Below are positions 37,435 to 47,200 of a stretch of DNA of 64,000 nucleotides, piece by piece; the first letter of the stretch is position 1, and every line of letters starts with the position of its first letter. The translations under genes were made by a program, and so were the position numbers. Under the pieces are notes generated by a model that saw nothing but the letters and a program-made list of their open reading frames with translations, was not told the DNA's origin and did not search any database. The stretch covers positions 310,001 through 374,000 of the forward strand of contig NZ_JAAAPJ010000001.1 in NCBI RefSeq assembly GCF_009909145.1, in the 5' to 3' direction. This stretch comes from Corallococcus silvisoli (GTDB lineage: Bacteria; Myxococcota; Myxococcia; Myxococcales; Myxococcaceae).

Positions 37435-38247
37435 ATGCGACCGCTCCGGCTCCTCGCCCTGCTTCTCGTGTCCGCCGCCGCCCTGCCCGCGGCGGGCCAG
37501 GCTCCGCAGCCCCCCAGCACCGTGGCGGGGGTGTGCGGGCGCACCAACTGGGCCTGCGTGGCGGAGTGCATCGACGCGGACTGCGTCGACACGTGCCTGC
37601 GCGAGGGGTGTGACCGCTCGCTGAAGCGGCTGAAGGCCTGCACCAGCAAGGCGGAGTGCGCACCGGATGACACGCAGTGCGCGGTGAAGGCCTGTGGACA
37701 GACCTGTGAGGAGTCCTTCGAGCCCGCGCCGAAGAGCCCGGAGCCGCGGATGGAGAACCCCTGCGAGGGTCCCCAGGCGCTCCAGGGGGCGGGGGTCCCG
37801 AAGGTGCTGGTGGGCACCTGGGTGCTGTCCGCGGCGAGCCTCCCGGACGTGGAGCAGGGGAAGGAGCACCGCCTGGAGGTTCAGCCCCGGTCCGACTACG
37901 CGCGCTCGTTGCAGGTGACGCCGTCGGGGTGCTTCGTGCTGAGGACCCGGCTGGACTCCGTGACGCTCGGGCGCGGCAGCATGCTGGACGTGCGCGCGTG
38001 GGGCACGATCGAGCTGAAGGACAAGAAGGGTCTGGTCCTGCACACGCGGGATGGCCAGGCGGTGGGGCCGGTGTGCGGCAAGGAGCGCGTGGTGCCGCTG
38101 TCGAAGGGCCGGTTCAAGGGCGGAGAGTTCACCTGGCTCGTCGAGGAGAAGAAGTCGCTCATCCTCACGGTGCCGGGCGCCACGCGGCAGACCTTCCAGT
38201 TCGAGCGCGAGAAGCCCGGGGCCCCGGTGCCGGAGCCCAGGCCGTAG
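37435..38247 (+). CDS. Secreted Cys-rich hypothetical protein
   Basis: 270 residues with a signal peptide (MRPLRLLALLLVSAAALPAAGQA). Residues 30-95 hold twelve closely spaced cysteines (VCGRTNWACVAECIDADCVDTCLREGCDRSLKRLKAC-type spacing, described in part), suggesting a disulfide knot. The C-terminal 150 residues look like a lipocalin-like or beta-barrel domain (LVGTWVLSAASL, FVLRTRLDSVTLGRGSMLDVRAWGTIELK, GEFTWLVEEKKSLILTV). No family recognised. It precedes the WS/DGAT gene by 47 nt in the same direction. Confidence 0.65.
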   Translation: MRPLRLLALLLVSAAALPAAGQAPQPPSTVAGVCGRTNWACVAECIDADCVDTCLREGCDRSLKRLKACTSKAECAPDDTQCAVKACGQTCEESFEPAPKSPEPRMENPCEGPQALQGAGVPKVLVGTWVLSAASLPDVEQGKEHRLEVQPRSDYARSLQVTPSGCFVLRTRLDSVTLGRGSMLDVRAWGTIELKDKKGLVLHTRDGQAVGPVCGKERVVPLSKGRFKGGEFTWLVEEKKSLILTVPGATRQTFQFEREKPGAPVPEPRP

Positions 38248-38294
38248 GGGCGGGGGGCTTGCCCGGACGGGGGCGCGCGGGTGAGAAGGACGCC

Positions 38295-39821
38295 ATGGCA
38301 GGCCGCGAGCGGATGGCGAGCATGGACGCGGCGTGGCTCCAGATGGAGGAGCCCGCGAACCTGATGATGATCACCGCGGTGCTGTGGTTCGACGGCGCGG
38401 TGGACCGCGAGCGGCTGCGCGAGGTGGTGCGCGAGCGGCTGGTGGAGCGCTATCCCCGGTTCAAGCAGCGGGTCGTGTCTGGAGCGCTGGGCTCGCCGCA
38501 CTGGGAGGAGGCGCCGGACTTCCAGTGGGATGAGCACCTGTCCACGCTGCGCGTGCCGGCCACGGCGGGGCGCGCGGGGTTGGAGGCGCTGGTGGGGGAC
38601 TGGCTGGGCGTGCCGCTGGAGCGCTCCCGTCCGCTGTGGCACCTGCACCTCGTGAAGGGCGCGGCGGGTGGGGACGTGCTGCTCGCGCGGCTGCACCACT
38701 GCATGGCGGACGGCATCGCGCTCGCGCGGGTGCTGCTGTCGCTCACGGATCCGGTGGGGCATGGCTCCTCCGAGGGCGCGCGGCCGGAGGCAGGGGATGC
38801 CAGGGCCCGCGAGGACTCGCGGTCAGGCGCGGGCTTCGAGGGCGCGCGGCCGGAGACAGTGGACGCCGGGGCTCGCGAGGACTCGCGGTCGCCCCCGGAG
38901 CTTCGGACGGCTTCGGAGACAGAGGCCGCTCCCCCGTCGCGGACGCCGGCCCGCGAGGCCGCTCCGCTCCTCGACTCGACTCCGGGCTGGATGCGGTGGG
39001 CCCGGGGGGCTCGCGCGGTGTTGCACAAGGGCGCGGAGCTGGTGCGCGAGCCCATCCTCGCGGGCGACCTCGTTCGCGACGGCGCCAGGGGCGCGGCGGC
39101 GCTGGGGAAGCTGCTCGTGCAGCCTTCCGACCCCTCCTCCCCGCTGCGTGGCCCCCTGGGGCTCCGCAAGGTCGCCGCGTGGTCGGAGCCCCTGCCCTTG
39201 GAGCGCGTGAAGGCCGTGGGCCGGAACCTGGGCGGCACGGTGAACGACGTGCTGCTCACCGCCGTGACGGGCGCGCTGCGCCGCTACCTGTCCTCGCTGG
39301 AGGCCCCGCTGGAGGACGTGCATGCGCTGGTGCCGGTGAACCTGCGGCCCCTGGATGCGCCCGTGCCTCGCGAGCTGGGCAACCGCTTCGGCGTGGTGTT
39401 CCTGCGGCTGCCCATCCACCTGGAGGACCCCCGCCGCCGGCTTCGCGAGGTGGCGAAGCGGATGGAGGCCCTCAAGCGCTCACCGGAGGCCGTGGTGACG
39501 TCCAGCGCGCTGGAGCTGCTGGGGCGCACGCCCGCCGCCGTGGAGCGCGTCGCCGTGGACGTCATGGGCTCCAAGGCGTCCCTCGTCGCCACCAACGTGC
39601 CCGGTCCCCGCCAGCCGGTGTCGCTCGCGGGCACGCGGCTGGAGGGCCTCACGTTCTGGGTGCCCCAGGCCGGCCACGTGGGCCTGGGCATCAGCCTCTT
39701 CAGCTACGCGGGCCAGGTGACCGTGGGCGTCGCGTCGGATGCGTCGCGAGTGCCGGAGCCCGGGGCCCTCGTCGCCGCGTTCCAGGACGAACTGGATGCG
39801 CTGGCGACGACGGCCCCCTGA
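38295..39821 (+). CDS. WS/DGAT acyltransferase (wax ester synthase / diacylglycerol acyltransferase)
   Basis: 508 residues, start ATG after GAGAAGGA. The catalytic motif HHxxxDG is intact (LHHCMADGIAL, about residue 135). Further family motifs are NDVLLTAVTGALRRYL, PVNLRP, ELGNRFGVVFLRLP and a C-terminal NVPGPRQPVSLAGTRL. It makes storage lipids (wax esters or triacylglycerols) from acyl-CoA; in myxobacteria lipid bodies form during development. Between the catalytic domain and the second half sits a low-complexity insert (about residues 155-235) with a 66-bp tandem duplication. Its stop is 6 nt from that of the convergent oxidase gene. Confidence 0.9.
   Translation: MAGRERMASMDAAWLQMEEPANLMMITAVLWFDGAVDRERLREVVRERLVERYPRFKQRVVSGALGSPHWEEAPDFQWDEHLSTLRVPATAGRAGLEALVGDWLGVPLERSRPLWHLHLVKGAAGGDVLLARLHHCMADGIALARVLLSLTDPVGHGSSEGARPEAGDARAREDSRSGAGFEGARPETVDAGAREDSRSPPELRTASETEAAPPSRTPAREAAPLLDSTPGWMRWARGARAVLHKGAELVREPILAGDLVRDGARGAAALGKLLVQPSDPSSPLRGPLGLRKVAAWSEPLPLERVKAVGRNLGGTVNDVLLTAVTGALRRYLSSLEAPLEDVHALVPVNLRPLDAPVPRELGNRFGVVFLRLPIHLEDPRRRLREVAKRMEALKRSPEAVVTSSALELLGRTPAAVERVAVDVMGSKASLVATNVPGPRQPVSLAGTRLEGLTFWVPQAGHVGLGISLFSYAGQVTVGVASDASRVPEPGALVAAFQDELDALATTAP
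38772..38890 (+). repeat. 66-bp tandem duplication within the WS/DGAT insert
   Basis: The segment starting gagggcgcgcggccggag at 38772 recurs at 38838 (period 66 bp, about 1.8 copies, a few substitutions). It encodes EGARPEAGDARAREDSRS and its copy, keeps the frame, and lies in the inter-domain linker rather than in a catalytic region. Confidence 0.8.
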
Positions 39822-39827
39822 GCCTCG

Positions 39828-41171
39828 CTACTTCGCGGAGGCGAAGAAGTGCTGCGGGTCGTACTTCTGGCGGACCTCCTTGAGCTTCGTCCGCGTGGCC
39901 TCCGGCCAGGCGCTGTCGTACTGCTCGGCCGAGCGCGGCCGGCCCATGAAGTTGATGGTCATCTCGGGCGACAGCCAGGGCTTCAGCTCCGCGCGCAGGC
40001 CCTGCTCGGCGCCGGGCAGGACCGTCTCGAACAGGGGCGGGTGCATGCCCACCAGCCCGGCCACGAAGTTGGCGCCGCGGCCTCCCACCGCCGAGCCGCC
40101 CTCCACGTCGCGCTGGCTGGGGCCGCCCAGGTGCCGCAGCTCCAGCATGAAGAAGGGCGTCTGCACGCCCGCCCCCACGTGGCGCAGCACCGTGGACGCG
40201 AAGTCCTGGTCCACGTGGGTCAGCATCATGCCGCTGGTCCACACGGGGCTGGGCTTGTCCGGATCATTGTGGATGCGGGCGATCTGCGACGCCGGCAGCT
40301 CGCCCAGCATGTCCAGGTAGATGGGGGCCAGCGCGCGCAGCGGCGCCGCGTGCTTCGCGCCCTCCTCGGTGGAGCCCGGGAAGGCGAAGCGCAGGTTGAG
40401 CACCGTGCGGCCGCGCAGCGGGGGCGGGATGAAGTCGAACGGCGGGAAGCGCATGACGGCGACGCTCGTCGACACGCGCGCGTCGGCCTCCGCCGTCCAC
40501 TTCACCCAGCCGCGCAGCGCGGCCTCGATGTGCTCCTCCGCGAAGAAGAGGCCCCCCGCGTAGAGCGACGGCAGCTCCACCAGGCGCACCTTCACCTGCG
40601 TCACGATGCCGAACCCGCTCTTGCCGCCGCGCAGGCCCCAGAACAGGTCCGGGTGATGCTCCGCGCTCGCCTCCAGGGTCTCCCCGTCGCTCGTGACCAC
40701 CGTGAAGCCGGTGACATAGTCGGAGCTGATGCCGTGGCTGCGCACGAGCGGCCCCAGGCCGCCGCCCAGCAGGTAGCCCACCACGCCCACGTTCGTCGAC
40801 GAGCCCGCGACCGGCGCGAGCCCATGCTTCGCCGCCTCCGCGACCACGGGCTCCCAGCGCGCGCCCGCGCCAATGGTGGCCGTGCGCGACGCCACGTCGA
40901 TGCTCACCTGGTTCAGCGCCTTCGTGGAGATGAGGATGCCGGAGGTGATGGACGCGTATGTCCCGTGTCCGGTGGCCAGCACGGAGACGGCGAGCTGGTT
41001 CTCCCGGGCGAAGCGCACCGTCTCCGCGACGTCCTGCGTGGACTGCGCCGCGACCACGAACTGCGGCGAGTGCGTGATGAGGACGTTGAAGCCGGCGCAC
41101 TCCGGCGCATAGCCCGCGTCGGACGGGGTGTAGACAGGACCGCTCACGCGGCCAGCGAGGGACTGGGACAT
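39828..41171 (-). CDS. FAD-binding oxidoreductase, berberine-bridge-enzyme (BBE) type
   Basis: 447 residues. PCMH-type FAD domain at the N-terminus: VVAAQSTQDVAETVRFARENQLAVSVLATGHGTYASIT, with His at the position that binds FAD covalently in BBE enzymes, and SSTNVGVVGYLLGGGLGPLVRSHG. The BBE motif is at the C-terminus (VRQKYDPQHFF). The second covalent Cys of bicovalent members is not apparent. Such enzymes oxidise sugars, alcohols or secondary metabolites. The ATG at 41171 has AAGGAG upstream; an in-frame ATG at 41294 has not. No twin-arginine signal is seen. It lies 181 nt downstream of the NtrC-type regulator. Confidence 0.88.
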   Translation of the reverse strand: MSQSLAGRVSGPVYTPSDAGYAPECAGFNVLITHSPQFVVAAQSTQDVAETVRFARENQLAVSVLATGHGTYASITSGILISTKALNQVSIDVASRTATIGAGARWEPVVAEAAKHGLAPVAGSSTNVGVVGYLLGGGLGPLVRSHGISSDYVTGFTVVTSDGETLEASAEHHPDLFWGLRGGKSGFGIVTQVKVRLVELPSLYAGGLFFAEEHIEAALRGWVKWTAEADARVSTSVAVMRFPPFDFIPPPLRGRTVLNLRFAFPGSTEEGAKHAAPLRALAPIYLDMLGELPASQIARIHNDPDKPSPVWTSGMMLTHVDQDFASTVLRHVGAGVQTPFFMLELRHLGGPSQRDVEGGSAVGGRGANFVAGLVGMHPPLFETVLPGAEQGLRAELKPWLSPEMTINFMGRPRSAEQYDSAWPEATRTKLKEVRQKYDPQHFFASAK

Positions 41172-41352
41172 GGGGCGTTGCTCCTTCGTGTCGGCCAACC
41201 CATGCGGGTCGGGAGGGGCTTCGGTGGGATGCGGTGTCGCTTCGAGGGAGTCCGAGCGCGAAGCAGCATAAACCTGGAAGTCAGGCGCGTACACGGAAGC
41301 TGTCGTCGAAAACTGGTTCCAGCCGCCTGGGGCTTGGAGCCGCGCGGGGCGC

Positions 41353-42735
41353 CTACAGCAGGCCGTGCTCTTCCAGCTTGTTGTAGAGCGTGCGCCGGCT
41401 GACCCCGAGCAGCCGGGCCGCGAGGGTGCGGTTGTCGCCCGCGCGCTTCAGCGCATCCGCCAGGGCCTCCTTCTCCACGTCCTTGCGCCGTGACTCCAAC
41501 GTCACGGAGTCGGAGGCGGCGCGAGGCGGCGGCGCGGCGACGGGCGGCGGCGCGATGCCCGGCTGGCGTGCCAGCTCGCGCGCCACGTCCGCGCCGGTGA
41601 GCACCGGCCCGTCGGAGAGGACCACCAGCCGCTCCAGGAAGTTCTGCAGCTGGCGCACGTTGCCGGGCCATGGCTGGGCCTGGAGCGCCTGGAGCCCGTC
41701 CTCGCTCAGGGTGAACCGCGGGCGGCCATTCGCCCGCGCGTGCACGTCCAGGAAGTGGAGGGACAGGGACGCGATGTCCTCCGGCCGCTCGCGCAGCGTG
41801 GGCAGCCAGAGAGGCACCACGTTGAGCCGGTAGAAGAGGTCCTCCCGGAAGGTGCCCCGGCGCACCCCGTCCTCCAGGGGCTGGTGCGTGGCCGCGACGA
41901 ACCGCACGTCCACCTTCACCGTCTGCGTGCCGCCCAGCCGCTCGAACTCGCGCTCCTGCAACACGCGCAGCAGCTTCACCTGCACGCTGGGGGACACGTC
42001 GCCAATCTCGTCGAGGAACAGCGTGCCGCCGTGCGCCAGCTCCACGCGGCCGGGCTTGCGCGTCGCCGCGCCGGTGAAGGCGCCCTTCTCGTAGCCGAAC
42101 AGCTCGCTCTCCAGCAGCGTGTCCGGCAGCGCCGCGCAGTGCAGCTTCACGAACGGCCCGGAGCGCCGGGGGCTGCCCTCGTGCAGCGCCCGCGCGGCCA
42201 GCTCCTTGCCCGTGCCGGACTCGCCCCGGAGCAGGACCGTGGCGGTGCCCTGGGCGGCCTTCGCCAGCAGGGCCTTCACCTCCGACATCGCGCGGCCCGT
42301 GCCCACGAAGAGGCCGTCCTGCGCCTTGCCCTGCGCGCGCGCCGGCCCTGGCGCCTCCTGCGTGTGGAGCAGCGCCTTCTTCAGCGTGAAGAGCAGCTCC
42401 TCCCGGTCGAAGGGCTTGAGCACGAAGTCCGCGGCGCCCGCCTTCATCGCCTCCACCGCCAGCGGCACCGTGCCGTGCGCGGTCATCAGGAGGACGGGCA
42501 CGTCCGGCCAGCCGCGCCCCACCTCCGCGAGCAGCTCCATGCCGCTCATGCCGGGCATGCGCACGTCGCTCAGCACCACGTCGATGGGGCGGCGCGCGAG
42601 CAGCGTCAGGGCGTCCTTCGCGCTCGGGGCCGGGTGCGGCGTGAGGCCCGCCTGGGTGAGCAGCGCGCCCAGCACCTTGAGCAGCGCCGGGTCGTCATCC
42701 ACCACCAATACGTGGCCCTTCAGTGCCTCGCTCAC
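41353..42735 (-). CDS. NtrC-type sigma-54-dependent response regulator
   Basis: 460 residues. Receiver domain at 8-120 with phosphoacceptor Asp57 (LSDVRMPGMSG) and Lys in VLKPFDREE. AAA+ domain with Walker A GESGTGKE, the sigma-54 contact loop GAFTGA and Walker B GGTLFLDEIGD. C-terminal Fis-type HTH (TLAARLLGVSRRTLYNKLEEHGLL). It activates sigma-54 promoters when phosphorylated. The GTG start overlaps the kinase stop as GTGA, so kinase and regulator are translationally coupled and form a cognate pair. Larger in-frame extensions run into the kinase gene and are shadows. Confidence 0.96.
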   Translation of the reverse strand: MSEALKGHVLVVDDDPALLKVLGALLTQAGLTPHPAPSAKDALTLLARRPIDVVLSDVRMPGMSGMELLAEVGRGWPDVPVLLMTAHGTVPLAVEAMKAGAADFVLKPFDREELLFTLKKALLHTQEAPGPARAQGKAQDGLFVGTGRAMSEVKALLAKAAQGTATVLLRGESGTGKELAARALHEGSPRRSGPFVKLHCAALPDTLLESELFGYEKGAFTGAATRKPGRVELAHGGTLFLDEIGDVSPSVQVKLLRVLQEREFERLGGTQTVKVDVRFVAATHQPLEDGVRRGTFREDLFYRLNVVPLWLPTLRERPEDIASLSLHFLDVHARANGRPRFTLSEDGLQALQAQPWPGNVRQLQNFLERLVVLSDGPVLTGADVARELARQPGIAPPPVAAPPPRAASDSVTLESRRKDVEKEALADALKRAGDNRTLAARLLGVSRRTLYNKLEEHGLL

Positions 42736-44264
42736 GCGGCTTCTCCCTCGGACGCCGGGGCCCGGGGGACGGGTGTCGCGGGCAGGCGCAGGCGCAGGAT
42801 GGTGCCACGGCCCTCGCCGCTCGTCAGGGATGCCGTGCCGCCGTGCGCCTCCGCCACGCGCCGCACGAAGGCCAGCCCCAGGCCGCTGCCCGTCGCCTTG
42901 GTGGTGAAGAAGTCGTCGAAGGCCCGCTCCCGCGTGCGCGCGTCCATGCCGCCGCCGGTGTCCTCCACGCTCACCTCCACCGCGTCGCCGTCCCCCTGCG
43001 TGCGCACGGTGAGGGTGCCTCCGGCGGGCATGGCCTCGAAGGCGTTGCGCACCAGGTTCTCCAGCGCGTTCGCGAGCAGGTCCTCGTCCCCCGCGCACTC
43101 GGGCAGGCCGGGCGAGAGCTCCTTCTTGAGCACGACCTCTCCTGGCGTGGCGAAGGCCTGGAGCGACAGGACGCCCTCCACCAGCCGGTTCACGTCCAGC
43201 GGCCGGCGCAGGGGCTCCACGCGCGCGAGTCGCTGGTAGGTGTCCGCCACCCGGTCCAGGCGCTCCACCTGCTCCAGCAGGAGGTCCAGGAAGTCTCCGT
43301 GCGCGTCCCAGGAGTGGCCGCGCGCGTGCTCCTCCTTGAGGTACTGGGCGGCGCCCTTGAGCGCGGCGAGGGGGTTCTTCAGGTCGTGGGCCATCTGCGC
43401 GGAGAAGCGCCCCAGCGTGGCCAGCTGTTCCAGGCGCTCGCGCCGGGTGACGAAGCCGGTGACGACCCGCCGCGCCGCCAGCAGCAGCGAGAAGGTGATG
43501 GCGGTGGTGCCCACGACGAGCGCCCCCGACTCCGCCGCGAAGACGCGGAAGAGCGTCAGGTACGCGAGCACGCCCGCCAGCGCGAGCACGACGGCGTGCA
43601 CCGCCGCGCTGGTGGCCCGCGCGTCCCGGCCGAAGAGCTGGAAGCGCAGCGACGCGGTGGCCATCACCGGCAGGCCCAGCAGCGTGCCCACGTTGCCCAG
43701 CCTGGGCACGGGCAGCGCCATCTCCGCCGCCAGGTCCGTGAGCAGCAGCGCGACGAGCAGGGTGAGCCCCAGCAGCATCAGGCCCGCGCGCGCCCGTTCA
43801 TCCGCGGAGCCCGCGCGGCGCAGGTGGCGCGCCAGCAGCACGAAGCCCGTGGCGAGGATGGGGATGGCCCCGGCGGCGACCGCCAGCCCGAAGCGGAAGG
43901 TGTTGATGCGCTCCTCCAGCGCGGGCACGCCCATGGCCACGAGCAGGGTCAGCGCCAGCGCGCTCATCCCGGCGTAGGTGGCGTACAGGGCCCAGGCGGA
44001 GCGGCGCCGGCGGCCCACGAACGCGAGGATGAAGTGCACCGCGCACGGCAGCGTCATCAGTGCGGCCGCGAAGCCCATCAGCCGCCAGTCGGAGTCCCCG
44101 GAGCGCGCCAGCCCGAAGGCGGCGAAGTTCCAGGTGGACAGCACGATGGACAGCAGCGACAGCGGCAGCGCCAGGGGGCTCTTCCCCACGCGCGCGAGCG
44201 CGATGCCGGCGAGGGCCAGCTGCCCCGCGCACGCCAGCAGGCTGACCCACATGGCGCCCGTCAT
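42732..44264 (-). CDS. Membrane-bound sensor histidine kinase
   Basis: 510 residues. The first 270 residues are about eight hydrophobic segments with short loops, so sensing may occur within the membrane; no PAS, HAMP or periplasmic domain is seen. HisKA domain with phosphoacceptor His293 in MAHDLKNPLAALKGA. HATPase domain with N box (ENLVRNAFEAMPAGG), G1 (VEDTGGGMD) and G2 (GSGLGLAFVRR). It should phosphorylate the NtrC-type regulator encoded by the overlapping next gene. It starts 16 nt after the HEAT-protein gene. Confidence 0.94.
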   Translation of the reverse strand: MTGAMWVSLLACAGQLALAGIALARVGKSPLALPLSLLSIVLSTWNFAAFGLARSGDSDWRLMGFAAALMTLPCAVHFILAFVGRRRRSAWALYATYAGMSALALTLLVAMGVPALEERINTFRFGLAVAAGAIPILATGFVLLARHLRRAGSADERARAGLMLLGLTLLVALLLTDLAAEMALPVPRLGNVGTLLGLPVMATASLRFQLFGRDARATSAAVHAVVLALAGVLAYLTLFRVFAAESGALVVGTTAITFSLLLAARRVVTGFVTRRERLEQLATLGRFSAQMAHDLKNPLAALKGAAQYLKEEHARGHSWDAHGDFLDLLLEQVERLDRVADTYQRLARVEPLRRPLDVNRLVEGVLSLQAFATPGEVVLKKELSPGLPECAGDEDLLANALENLVRNAFEAMPAGGTLTVRTQGDGDAVEVSVEDTGGGMDARTRERAFDDFFTTKATGSGLGLAFVRRVAEAHGGTASLTSGEGRGTILRLRLPATPVPRAPASEGEAA

Positions 44265-44280
44265 CGCGCGCCTCCAGGTG

Positions 44281-47200
44281 TCAGAGCATGCCCAGGCGCC
44301 GGGCGTTGGCGGGGTCCACCGCCGCGGACTCCCAGCGCCGCACCGCCGCTTCGCGCTCCGCGTCCGGCGCGTCCGCGTAGTAGCCGAGCGTGTCGTGCAG
44401 GGCGCGGCTGAGCTCCTCGATGGCCGCGAGCCGCACGTCCAGCTCGCGGTGTCGCAGCGCGGCCACCAGCCAGTCCGCGCGGCGGCGGCTGCGGTTCTCC
44501 GCCCACCACCCCGACCACTGGCGCGGCTGGAGGCCCAGCGTGGCGCGGGTGACCTCGCGCAGCGCCTCCGCGGCGGCCTGCGCGCACATCGCGTCGTCGC
44601 TGCCGGTGAGGTTGATGAGGCCTTCGATGGCGTCGCGGTCGTGCAGCGTGCCCAGGGCCCGGGCGGCCAGCGAGCGGCGCAGCGCGTCCCGGCTGGTCAT
44701 CTCCTGGCGCAGGTCGCGCAGGGACGCGTCCAGGCGGGGCAGGTGCTTGAGCGCGGCGGCGGCCACGCGCGCGGCGCTGGAGATGTCCGGCTCCATGTCG
44801 AACAGGCCGCGCAGCACGCCGTCCACCAGCTCCGCGTAGGGCAGGTTGCCCGCGGTGAGCAGCGCAAGGTAGCGCGTGTCCGCGTCGTTCGAGTCCAGGA
44901 GCGGCGCCAGCGCGACGGCCGCGGGGCGGCCCAGGCGCGACAGGGCGGCGGGGATGGGGCCCAGCTCGTCCGCCTCTGGCAGCTCCACCACCGGCAGGCG
45001 GCTCCAGGCGGTGGGGCCGGGGAAGTGCTGCGCGAGCACGCGGGCGCTGGCCTCGGGCGAGCGCGCCAGCTCCGCCATCGCGCTGGAGCGCTGCGCGGCG
45101 TCCGGGCCGGTGAGCCGACGCAGGAGCGGCGCGAAGTCCGGGGGCGGGCGCTCCTCCGGGGACAGCACGCGCGGGGGCATGGCGGCGGCGCGGCCCAGGT
45201 TGGCCACGCCGCCCCGGCCGAACACGGGGTTCCAGCCGAGTCCCGCGACCACGGCGGGCGCGGGGGCGGGCTGGGCCGAGGCCGGGAAGCCGGGCACGTC
45301 CACGTCGATGGTGATGTCCTCTTCGGGCGTGCGCAGCTCGGCCACGCGCTGCTTGCGGAAGAGGATGAGCTCCTGGAAGGCGGCGGGCAGGTCCTGGCAG
45401 AACAGGATGTAGTCGCTCAGCCGGCGCTGGCTCATCGGCTTCTGGCCGCAGTCGCCGTAGAGGATGGACACCAGCCGGCCCTTCACCTCGACCGGGTACA
45501 GGAAGACGGTGCGAGGCGCCTGACGGCCGAAGAGCTCCAGGTAGTGCCGCGTGAGCGCGTCCGGGGGCAGCGGGCCCGCGTAGCTGCCGCGCGTGACGGC
45601 CACGGTGCGGAAGACGCTGCTCGCGTCCAGCGGGATGGAGACCTGGGACAGGGCGTTGGCGTCCAGGCCGTCGCCGCGCGCGTCCCAGCCACCGGCCGCG
45701 CCGCGCACCACCGCGAAGGCGGCCACGTAGTCGAAGGTGCGGCGGCCGAAGCGCAGGGCCACGTCCAGCAGCCGGTCCAGGTCCCGCGTCGACTCGCGCA
45801 GCGCGGCCCGGGCCTGGGGCAGCGTCCAGTCCGGCACGGCGGCATCCGGCGCGTTGGAGGCGCCCGGCACGGAGGCGGGCTCCGGCGTGGCGCGCGGACG
45901 GCTCGCGCCCGGGCTCGACGCCGGGTTGCTGAAGATGATGAACGACGGCTCCCCGCGGGGCGGCGTCGGAGGCACGGGCGGCGGAGTCGGCGTGCCAGTC
46001 GGAGCCGCGCGGTTCTGCTGCTCGGGCGCGGGCGGCCACACGGGAGGACGGGCGCCCGTGGCCTGCGGCGCCTGGGCGGCGGCGCCCGCGCGGGGCTGCG
46101 CGGTAGAGCCCGCTCCCTGCGCCGTCGTCGCGGAGGGGCCCTGCGGGGCCGCGGGGCCCGGGTGGGTCGCGCCCTGAAGCGTGGTGCCCTGCCGGCCCGA
46201 GGCGGCGGCCGAGTCGGATGCGCCCTGCGCGGAGGTGCCCGGCCGGCTGGAGTCCTGCGCCGCCGTCGTGGAGGGGCCCTGCGCGGGGGCGCCAGCCTGG
46301 GGCGCGGCGGTGCGAGGCGCCTGCGTGGCGGTGGGGGCCAGTCCCTGGGGCGCGGCTCCTGGCCGCGAAGCCGCCTGCGCTCCGGGGGGCTGGCCCTGCG
46401 GCTTCGCCCCGCTGGGCGCGTCCACGGGCAGCAGCACGGGCACGGGCTGCGGCGGCGGCAGGGGCCGCTCTCCCGGCGGGTAGAGCGTCGGCGGTTCGGT
46501 GTTTCCGGACGCGCCCCGGTTCGGCGCCTGCGCGGCGGGCGGGGTGGGGCGGGCGGGCGTGCCCGGCATGTTCAAGCGCAGGGGTTCGCGCGTGTAGGCG
46601 GGGGGTGGGATGTCCGCCGGCGCCGGGGGCGGAGTGGGGCGCTGGACGGCGCGGGCCGTGGTGACGGGGCCCGCGGAGGTGTTGAGGCGCAGCGGCTCCC
46701 GCACGTACGCCGGCGGCGGGATGTCCGCGGGCGCGGGCTCACGCGAGGCGGGGCGGGGCCCGGCGGGCACGGGCTCCTGGGCCACGGAGCGCGCGAGCTG
46801 CTCCACCATGTCCACCGTCATCGACGATTCGTCATCCGGCGGCGGAGGAGGCGGCGGCGTGAGGGCCCCGGCCTGCTGCGCGGCGACGGCTTCGCCCAAC
46901 TGGACGAACCGGGGCGGGAGCGGCTGGCGGTAGATGATGGAGATCCACTCGCGCACCCGCAGCTCGATGGCGACCCACAGCTCCAACGGCTTGCCCAGGA
47001 GGAAGCCGACCTCGTCCAGCTCCTTCTTCGGCACCGGGTAGGCGCACGCCACGTGGAGCGTGTTGCCGTCCAGGGACAGCGGGACGACGCTCAGTCGCTC
47101 AGCGATTTTCGGGGGGATGAAGCTGGCGACCTCGAGGTTGGGCTCGAAGTCCACCAGGTTCACGGGCCGGAAGCCGGAGACCTCGCCCAGCAGCGCGAGG

